From Allium sativum (Eukaryota; Streptophyta; Magnoliopsida; Asparagales; Amaryllidaceae), in contig CM060912.1 of assembly GCA_030737875.1 (NCBI GenBank), positions 208,519,231-208,583,230 on the forward strand: a stretch of 64,000 nucleotides of DNA. Direction: 5' to 3'. The notes beneath the pieces are model-generated. The model had not been told where the DNA came from. It ran no database searches and saw nothing but the letters and a program-made list of their open reading frames with translations. The position numbers were made by a program, and so were the translations under genes. Shown here piece after piece: positions 1 to 8,219 of the stretch; the stretch's first letter is position 1; every line of letters begins with the position of its first letter.

Positions 1-848
1 AGTAAAAAGGGAATATTTTTGATAAAGAAGATGTGGATTTTTATCTAGGCGGTTTGTTTGAAGAAGGTTTTAATTTTAGGCAATTTAGTGATAAGGGCAA
101 ACAGGTTATCGATGATCATTCCTCATCTCATGGAAATTTACAGACAGGTCCTTCTTCTTTGAATAGATTATCTGGGAAATTTTGGGACAATAGTGATGAG
201 GGAAATAGTTCTAGGCAAGGTGTTAATGCTGTTGTTGTTAATGCTTCTACTTCTAACCCTTTAAATACATCCGCTTCTCCTTATGGGCATCTTAAACCTC
301 CACCTCACATTATTTTGCAGCCACCTTCTAACTCACCATCTAGTTCTACACCTTCTTCTTCAATGTAAACAAAAACTGCTCTTAAAAATGCCAAGAGACG
401 TGCTCGGAAAAAGAAGGCTGCAGAAATTATGGATGATGATTTGGATGAAGGGATTGATTATACATTAGAAGATTTTCTTCCTAATTCTATGAAATTTCCT
501 CCTTTTCATACTAGGAGGAATCCAGTGTAATATGGCCAAAGTCAGTGCTTGTGTTTGAGATATACCCTGGTTTGTTTTTGGTTAATGCTGCTCACAGTTG
601 TTGTTGCAAGTTGGTGTTCATGTTGCATATTGGATATTCTTGTTACATTGGTTATTAAGGGTTTATTTTGGTGTATTGATGTATAGTGGGTTTTCAGTTT
701 TGGAATCGCTGCTGCTGTTTTGGTATGAGGTTATGGCTCAAGAGACTAGTTTAAGAGATGAAATACTGTTATTGGTATGCTGTAGATTAAGTGATGCAGT
801 TGATATTTGGAATAAGATAAGGGCAAGAGTGGATGCAGAGTGAAGAAG
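1..848 (+). mobile_element. LINE-like remnant, upstream part, cut by element A
   Basis: The left part of an old retroelement continues after element A at 14564-14787, where it ends in a LINE-like tail (TTGCCTTTC followed by seven A). It holds a degenerate coding stretch up to about 528 and then apparently untranslated, T-rich sequence. No reverse transcriptase motif is seen, so ORF2 is deleted or the copy is non-autonomous. Joining the two halves is inferred from the 5-bp flanks of element A (AGAAG and AGGAG). The class could be wrong because only the tail is diagnostic. Confidence 0.45.
33..528 (+). pseudogene. degenerate ORF, possibly the end of a LINE ORF1
   Basis: A frame opens at 33 and runs about 111 codons (Ser/Pro/Asn-rich) to a TAA at 366-368. 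Directly after this stop the same frame continues as a Lys/Arg-rich patch (KNAKRRARKKKAAE) and an acidic tract (DDDLDEG), ending at a TAA near 528. A basic cluster followed by an acid tail fits a nucleic-acid-binding ORF1-type protein, but I do not recognise the family. The internal stop and missing start context point to a pseudogene. It is called only from its place in the LINE-like remnant. It could instead be a captured host gene end. Confidence 0.35.
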
Positions 849-1744
849 TGTAATAACCCGGAAATGCGAGCCAATTTAAAAATTTTATCTTGGCAATTTT
901 AACGAATTTTGAATATTTATAATGGATTATTTTAAATAATGACGACGAGAAATTTATTTTGAATGGAATTTGAATGTATATATTTATATAGCTCGATGTT
1001 AGAATATATATATATATATATTTTAAATTATAAAAGGAATTGAAAATGGAGCGGTAGTTCGATAATTCGATTTCGAAATTCAAATGAATGTACAGGATTC
1101 AAAATAAACCGGATTTTAGTGAAACCAAAAATATTAGAATCTATTTGAGAATATCTTTCCATAGAATCCGAAAAATCGAAATTTAATAGCGGGAATCAAA
1201 AGATATGCCCAGTTGAAAATTCAGAATAGTCGCTATGGAATTCTGGCCCTTAAAAAATGGAAATTTTGCAAACGACCTCGGTTTTCGACGAAACCACTTT
1301 TGTTGGATCCGGGATGTCAAATTATCGCTAGGTTTCAAAATTCGTAATTTTCTGATTCAATATGTGAGCGTGGCAAAGGAAAACGCGTTTGACCAGTTTC
1401 AGTTGATTTTAATCGACTGGAAAATGGCCATTTTTCAAACAGTCTCGGAATTCGATGAAATTAGTTTTGTTAGGACCGTATCGTCAATACGAAGCTAGAA
1501 AATATTTTTCGGGAATTTTTCCAGTTAGTATGTGGCCCGGTAAATTGAAATGTGCGTTCAAATTGAATATAAAGAGTTATATTTTGATTTTGATGAAAAC
1601 TAATCGAAACGAGCGAATCAGCCTACGATACATATCTCATTGTGTTCGGGATGGGGGTAATACGCTAGGGACGACAGGCGGCAGGTCTCGTTTGGAGTTC
1701 AAATGAAAAGTCAACTTTTATGGAGATAAGTAATAATATTAAAT

Positions 1745-1800
1745 TATTATATATATTTATTTAAATTTCCCCTTACCTTCTCTCCCTCCTCTCCCACGTT
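1745..1800 (+). promoter_or_regulatory. putative LTR promoter of element A
   Basis: A TATA-like stretch (ATTATATATATTTATTT) is followed at once by a CT-rich run (CCCCTTACCTTCTCTCCCTC), as at plant transcription starts, and then by the GC-rich island. The equivalent in the 3' LTR is near 9120-9185. The transcription start itself is inferred. Confidence 0.45.
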
Positions 1801-2175
1801 CATATCTGAAAAAGAGAATAAAAAAAGGAAACGAAATTGCTCGTCGCTCCTCCGATGTCGTCGTGCCCTACGCCGCCACCGCGCCCCACCCAACGGCGCC
1901 GCCGACCTCCCCAATCCCCCTCTCCTCTGTTAGAAATCCGAATCCCCCTCTAGAACACTCAGCCCTAATCAAACCACCTGACCGCACCAGTACCCCCTGG
2001 CCCACTGCAGCGAAGCCTCCGACCACCAGTATCTCGCCTACGCCGCACCCTGGGCCCCACGCGCCACCATACCGATTGCCACCGGAACGCGAGCCTCTGT
2101 CATCCGATGTCCACCTGCAAAGCCTGTAAAGGCCAAGGAGCATCCCATAGTCGATCCGCGAGGCATGACCAGAGA
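1800..2175 (+). other. GC-rich leader-like island inside the LTR
   Basis: A sharp GC rise in otherwise AT-rich DNA, rich in CCG, CCA and CCC. Open frames exist on both strands, but the two LTR copies (compare about 9190-9572) differ by several insertions and deletions that shift frames. I therefore read this as a transcribed leader, not a gene. It ends near TACAGTGAG, where AT-rich sequence resumes. Confidence 0.5.
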
Positions 2176-2339
2176 TTAATACAGTGAGTTTTTATTGGTT
2201 ATTTTGGTTTAATTTAATTTAAATAACCTTGTTAGATTTTAGATTTTTATACAAAATAAAATTTGATTTTTCCCGAAAGGTTATGAAAGAAAAGCTATGA
2301 TTTTTATATACGGAATAACAATGTAAAGATTTGGTTTTT

Positions 2340-2885
2340 ATATATAAAGCGAATAAAAATAGGATCTTTCTTTGATTCAAAATATAATTTTTATATTATA
2401 GGAAGGTTCAAAATATAATTTTTATATTATAGGAAGGTTCAAAATATATTTTTTATATTACAGGAAGGTTCAAAATATAATTTTTATATAATAGGAAGGT
2501 TCAAAATATAATTTTTATATTATAGGAAGGTTAAAAATATAATTTTTATATAGTTAAGATAATAAAAATATGATTTTTATATAGTAGAGATTATAAAATT
2601 ATAATTTTTATAAGGTAGAGAATATAAAATTACGATTTTTATATATGTAGCGAAATAAAAATCTGATTTTTATTATATATAGTGAAATAAAAATGTGATT
2701 TTTATAGCGTTGAAATAAAAATCCGATCTTTATATAAGAGGAAGAAATATAAAAATATAATTTTTATATAGAAAGAAGCGTTGAAAATATATATAAAGTA
2801 GAAATAAAAATATGATTTTTATTTATTGAAATGAAGTGATAAAAATATAATTTTTATATAATGCAGAAGTTAAAAATATATTTTT
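2340..2885 (+). repeat. AT-rich palindromic minisatellite in the A 5' LTR
   Basis: Six copies of a 31-bp unit built on AAAATATAATTTTTATATTA plus TAGGAAGGTTC (about 2380-2555) pass into looser repeats of ATAAAAATATGATTTTTATA type with different spacers. Each core is a self-complementary AAAAATAT..ATTTTTAT. The second LTR has four 31-bp units (about 9768-9890). Confidence 0.75.
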
Positions 2886-2982
2886 TATATTTGAACAGCG
2901 TGAAAAGAACTGCATTGGAAGTTCAAGCAGATCCAGACGGTTCAGCAGTTCAAAAGCAAAGCACGGCGGAGTGGAACCCTCG

Positions 2983-3248
2983 GTGAGAACTTCTCACTTT
3001 AAATTTTGTTTTCTAGTTAAAAATATATACTAGGATGAAGACGGTGCTTAGCAGCACCCGACACCCGTCGTCCACAGACCATGGACGGCTTGTATGCTTG
3101 TTTGATGTGTTATGAAATTTGTTTGTGATGTTGATGTGAAATCGATAATAAAACCTTCATGTGTTGAAATAAATTAATTATCGTTAAAAATACAATTTTA
3201 ACGTGAATGCGAATAAATAAATATTCATTTACAAACCGGGCGGTTTGT
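2983..3248 (+). other. block of four conserved hairpins (H1-H4), A 5' LTR
   Basis: H1 2983-2997: GTGAGAA, C, TTCTCAC. H2 3069-3087: CGTCCA, 7-nt loop, TGGACG. H3 3182-3203: CGTTAAAA, 6-nt loop, TTTTAACG. H4 3231-3248: ACAAACC, loop GGGC, GGTTTGT. All stems are perfect. The same set is at 10346-10610 in the second LTR (H2 damaged there). LTR B has the same order (63542-63980), and LTR C has H1-H3 on the minus strand. RNA function is inferred. Confidence 0.6.
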
Positions 3249-4899
3249 TTATGTACACCTATTAGAAGGACATTGATTAGGACGATAAATTTTACACATC
3301 GCCCAACTGCACAAATAATATTCAGTGTTTGTGGATTGAAACCCCGCATGGGTGTTGGGATGATATTTGGCGTACACTAATTCCAATTATTTAGTTGTAT
3401 GTCTATCGATTGGTCGACAGACTGTGTGAGCATTAATTATTTATATTTGATGCTTATGTAGTTGTGTGGTGCACTTTGGATGATGGTTGATTATTTATCG
3501 TTGCTATTATATACATGTGTTGTATGGAATCCATATAATTAACATTATATGGTAATTGATTGGGCCTCATTCCAATTGGGAAAATAAAGAATATTATAAA
3601 ATATAGATTCATGTGTTGACTGTACTCATTTGTTGAGATTAGTCATGTGTTGAAAGAAATATATATTCATGTGTTGAATGAAATATTTTAACAATAAAAT
3701 TTACATCTTTATCATATATAAAATTATAAACTAACTGGAAAATAGATAAGATGAGTGGTCTCCTGGGTATTGATCTGATGTTGGTTTCGGCCTTCGGGGT
3801 TAATACTTAGGGAATCATTCTCTTACTAATTTACGGTTGGAGTCTGATTAAAAATTAAATGATAGAAATTATAATTTTATAAAATATATTAAATAACAAA
3901 AATAGTCACGTGTTGACAGTACTCATTTTTTAAGATTAGTCATCTGTTGAAAGAAATATAGATTCATGTGTTGAATAGAATAAATATTCATTTGTTGAGT
4001 AGAATAACGAAGTTATTGAAAAATATAAAGCGTGTTGATTAGAGATGCGCTATTTTGACGCTAACGATATTTATATCGATTATATTCGTTTTTATAATGA
4101 ATATTGAAAAGAGATTTAAAAATCGAATATTTAGAGAATGAATTTGAATTGAATTGAAAAGAAAATGAATTCGAATTGAATTGAATATAAAGTGAATTTG
4201 AATTGAAATAAATTCAAATCGAATTGAAATCAATTTGAATTGAAATCAAATAGAAATGAATGTAAAAAGAATTTGTAATGGAAAATTCAATTTTGATTTG
4301 AATTTGAAATGAAAGTTGAAATTGTTTTTGAAACAAATTTGAAACGATTTATAAAATTCGTTTTAAAAGGAAATCGACGAAATATATATAATATATATAT
4401 AATGGCCTGAATAGAACGCGCCGCGCCGCGGTAGTTCTTGAATTTCGACCATTGGCTTCGAACGAACATTACGGGAGATCCGACTATCAGATTCTCCTAA
4501 AACTGGAATCGTTGGGTTCGTATCGAAAAGAGCTTTCTAACGAATGCAAAAGATTTGAAATTTGATGGTTGGATTTGGAGATATGTCCAAATCAATTTCA
4601 AAAAAGGTCGCTGTAAGTGCAGTTCGATGGCCATTGTTGGAAATCGACTGTACGGGCCTTGATAAAATTATCAAAAATATCAATAATTTGTGTAAAATCA
4701 TAAGAAATGATTTGTGAAGAACTGGGATGAAAAATCCCACATTTGTAAAGACAAAAATAGATTTTTACCGAAATGAACTAGTTTTGAACTAAAATTTAAA
4801 ACCCAATTATTTTTAAATAAATAAATTGGATTTGAAATGGGTTTTAAATAACCAGAATTTCTAATATATTTAATTGGAATTGATTTAGAATTGATTTGT

Positions 4900-5013
4900 G
4901 GGTTTATCGTGAACGGTATTTTAAATAACACTTGTTCTTTAATCCGATAATAAATAGAATGTAATTTGGGTTTATCGTGAACTGTGTTTTAAATGACATT
5001 AGTTCTTTAACCC
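4900..5013 (+). other. two tandem copies of a 46-nt stem-loop, A 5' LTR
   Basis: Copies at 4900-4945 and 4968-5013 read GGGTTTATCGTGAAC, an AT-rich apical part containing TTTTAAAT, then GTTCTTTAACCC or a near variant. Outer GGGTT/AACCC, middle GAAC/GTTC and inner TGT/ACA type pairs are separated by short internal loops. Equivalents: 12268-12313 and 12336-12381 in the second LTR. Confidence 0.6.
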
Positions 5014-7093
5014 AGTAAAAGGAGTTTTAATGAATCTATAATTAGATTGAAATGTGAATTGATAATATAAATTATCAAATTTGGAAAGTGAGCGAGAATG
5101 GAGTATCACCAGTTTTGCTCCAAAGCGATAGTTAAATCTTTAATTAGATTTGAACGCGAAATGGTAATTAATTTTACTGATAACACTGTGGTGTTAGATA
5201 TGGAGTATTACGATTCATGGGATGAATAGGTTGGGATTCGGAAATAAAATAAATAATTACTTCGGTGTGGTTCGCTAATCCCGACTAGTTTGGAAACCCA
5301 TAATTTGTTTTGTAATGATATCCAAAGGAAGATTAAAGAATAAATTTAAAAGAATTTATCTTTGATAAAATTAATGGGAACCTTTCCCTAAAAATGTGAA
5401 ATTTAGAAACTAACCGTAGGTTAGCTAAGAAGAATGGTTTCCTGGGTATTGATCTGATGTTGGTTTCGGCCTTCGGGGTTAATATTTGGGGAATTGTTCT
5501 CTTGCTAATTTACGATTAGTGACTGCTGAATTGGAATGAGGTGTATGTTGTGTTTGTGTAACATTTGTTTATTATATACCCTGGTTGTTCGGAAAGGCCG
5601 GGTTTATACCCATTCTGAATAACCGATTCGACGATAAGTCGAAGATGAAGACGGTGGTTGAAGACCGGAAGTCTTCACATCGTTTGGGTGATTACTGATG
5701 ATCTTGATTGGGATGTACACCCAAGAGGAGGGAATCAGTTGGTGATCGTCCAGACGTACTTGGTGATCGATGGATATGCGAGGAAAGTGCTTCCGGTTTC
5801 GTTTAGACCCAGAACGAACTTGTGAATGGATTGTGTGTCTGACATTGGATTTTATTTTGTGTTGATTGATTTCTATTAAATATATATCTGTTTGGCGGCG
5901 GAGAATTTATTCTCTTGCTTAACGCCCTTCTCTGAGCCGTACGAGCTCAGAGATTATATATCGATAGATATCAATCGCATGGCATGAATTGCCTGTGTGG
6001 CATGCTGAGTTGCATGGATCAAGGCTTCTGTTGCAAAGCAAAGTCTTGTGGTTGATGATCAAAGTACGGCCTGTGTGGCGCAACTTTGTGTTTGGCGTTA
6101 ATTCGCGAGCCTCACACCTCGGTATGAGTCAAAAACGGGATAGTGACCGCTGGGAGGGCACGACGTTTCTTTCTAGCTACGGTGGTGTCAGTGCTTAAAC
6201 TGGCTGACATTTATATTATTTTCACCTTTGTGGTTGTTGGAATGCGAGGCGCCTCGGATATAGGTCTGTAAGGACAGGGAAACATGTGTTCAGGAATTGC
6301 CAATCCTCAAACGTAAGAGAGGACCGGCCCAGCCGATTCCAGGGGTTACCCAGAGTGTGTAGCCCCGAGGCATTTGCTAGAGTGTCTCAAAGCGGAGAGG
6401 AGCTTGCCCCTTGCCTCGACTCATGACGGAAATCCAATTTCCAGTACGTGACATTTCGGTTTTGATTGTAGAGCCTAGTATTGGCGACATAGTAGCATGG
6501 GATACTATGCCGTCTATGATTGATATTTATGATTAGAATTGTTTTGACACAATACACTTATAATAGTATCAAATGATTTGTTTTAAACGTACCAAGCATG
6601 TTTGGCTATTATAAGGGAAAACCCTATCCTCCGGCTTGCGTTTCATTGTGTGATGGGACCTGGGTCTTATAATAGCTTCATTTTTCGAAAAAGCATTGCG
6701 TTGTTTATTCTATGCACTGGTGTTCTTGGGAGGAAACCCGTTCCGTGTTATACGGCGTGGTCCCTTGATTTACCTTATTTTTAAAGTAAAGTTTTAATAA
6801 CTGTTTTAGTTCTCACACCAGTCACATGACTGACCTGGAGTTTATTGTTTTAACCTAAACTCTGGGTGCCCTTATTTTCGACACGGGCAGCTAGTAGTTT
6901 TGGTTTTGCAGATTTATATTCACAGGATCCTGATTTACAACTGGAACGATGCTCGGAAAGCACTGTATCCGTGTATTACTTTCAGTTGTGTTTTGTATTA
7001 TTTTTCCGCTACAATGTAATTTAAATCTCTGATATTTTATGTGTAATATTTATTCATACTCTGTATATTCTTGTATTCTGATGGAATTGTTCT

Positions 7094-7099
7094 AATAAA
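7094..7099 (+). promoter_or_regulatory. poly(A) signal of the A LTR
   Basis: AATAAA about 90 bp before the LTR end, after a T-rich region. It is conserved in the second LTR at 14469-14474. Confidence 0.5.
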
Positions 7100-7191
7100 C
7101 AATGAAATGTTCTCCTGTTTGTGTTTCGATGTGTGTTGTCCTCAATTCTATCCGTGCTTTCCTTACCGGGGAAGTTCGGGTCGTCTCAGTT

Positions 7192-7203
7192 TGGTATCAG
7201 AGC
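7192..7203 (+). other. primer-binding site of element A (initiator tRNA-Met type)
   Basis: TGGTATCAGAGC starts 3 bp after the 5' LTR end. It matches the complement of the 3' end of plant initiator tRNA-Met, the commonest plant LTR-element primer. Element C has the same 12-mer. Confidence 0.9.
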
Positions 7204-7264
7204 TTTGGTTTACAGAGCTTGAGAACAAGACACATTAGAACCATACGTAATAATTCATCAGATA

Positions 7265-7330
7265 TTGGATTAGTAATATCCAATTAGAATGACTCGTTAG
7301 AGATGGGATCAGTAGTATCCTAGAACGAGT
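7265..7330 (+). other. hairpin array just downstream of the PBS, element A
   Basis: First hairpin: TTGGAT (7265-7270), 7-nt loop TAGTAAT, ATCCAA (7278-7283). Second, two-tier: outer ACTCGTT (7292-7298) with AACGAGT (7324-7330), inner GGAT (7306-7309) with ATCC (7317-7320) around loop CAGTAGT. The position after the PBS is where retroelement packaging and dimerisation signals lie, but that role is inferred. Confidence 0.6.
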
Positions 7331-7807
7331 GTAAAGAGTATATTTTTCAAATGAAAACAAGTTTTGTTTTGAAAATTTAAACCAGTTTATATGTATTTGA
7401 ATATTTTATTTGTATTGAATTTGGACAATGAGTATATACAGATTTTACATATACACGTCATGAACGTATATTCGAAGTTTTAATATACTGGATGGATATA
7501 GAATCACACTCTAGTCGCCCGGACATGGTCCTGATGATGAAGTATACCATCACCAGTATTTATTTTCGAGTGAGGAAGGTGCGATATCTATATATTTCCA
7601 TTAGACTGGTGTGAGAACCAAAACTAGATAGGTTTATTGTTGTGATTTGGCATCAAAAACATGATTTTTGACTATGTATTAAAGTTATGTGTTTGAAATT
7701 CTAATCCACTAATTGATTGATGGTTGTGTTGTTTGATTAATTGAATGTTAAACCTTTAGCCAAATTGAATCAAACATTGAACTGTATTGAAAATTGTTTG
7801 AAAATGC

Positions 7808-8062
7808 ATGCATATATATATATGTACTTACATTGAACAGGTCATAGCAAGGAGGCTAGAGCAGAAGAATAAAATTGTTTGCCTAACAAATAGGTACACG
7901 TTTACAAATTTATTGGGTGATGATGATTTTATGAGCCGATTGGCTAGCCGCTTGGCTTTTTCTTTTTCTTTTGGATTGAAGAAGGCCATGGGAGGCTATA
8001 TGAAATATCCCGAAGTCCCCGGTGCAGGGGAGGTTATAGCAAAAAAAAAATCGAAAATTTAG
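7808..8062 (+). other. short open frame in the interior of element A, unrecognised
   Basis: An 84-codon frame from ATG 7808. The part after 7841 (starting VIARRLEQKN, later MGGYMKYPEVPGAGEV) is also present in the interior of element C with about 13 differences in 200 nt. In C the same frame is closed by TGA where A has CGA. A possible splice acceptor (ACATTGAACAG, ending at 7840) precedes the conserved part in both elements. I recognise no gag, pol or host domain. It could be the remnant of a gag-region exon or a non-coding conserved RNA segment. Confidence 0.35.
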
Positions 8063-8205
8063 GGTGTTAGCCAAATTTTTGAAAAATTTGAAAAGTTCTT
8101 AGAAACTGAAAAGTTGAAGAACTTAAGCCATAATGAAAATAGTGAAAGTTGAATTGATTAGTTAAACAACTTTCGGCTTCGTTCCTTTTCGGGGACGAAA
8201 AGTTT

Positions 8206-8219
8206 TAAGTGGGGGAGAT
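8206..8219 (+). other. polypurine tract of element A
   Basis: TAAGTGGGGGAGAT directly abuts the 3' LTR start, as needed for plus-strand priming. Just upstream is GGGGACGAAAAG, a motif frequently seen before the purine tract in plant Ty3/gypsy elements. Confidence 0.85.

Larger units (their letters stand above)
849..7188 (+). repeat. 5' LTR of element A (6.34 kb)
   Basis: Order inside the LTR: AT-rich U3-like part (849-1740); TATA-like box and CT-rich start (about 1745-1800); GC-rich leader-like island (about 1800-2175); AT-rich minisatellite (about 2340-2885); hairpin block (2983-3248); an approx. 120-bp motif present twice (about 3722-3850 and 5396-5520); A-rich GAATTGAATT tract (about 4090-4330); two copies of a 46-nt stem-loop (4900-5013); a 3' part with poly(A) signal AATAAA at 7094-7099; end CA at 7187-7188. 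No long coding frame is supported by comparison with the second LTR. Confidence 0.9.

Noticed and set aside
1863..2143. Overlapping frames on both strands in the GC-rich island of LTR A (also 9084-9571)
   Set aside because: The paired LTR copies differ by frame-shifting indels and the frames have no recognisable domain; best explained by GC composition.
2380..2560. Regularly spaced 31-bp repeats that could suggest a CRISPR-like array
   Set aside because: Units are contiguous without unique spacers, occur inside a plant LTR and are plainly a minisatellite.
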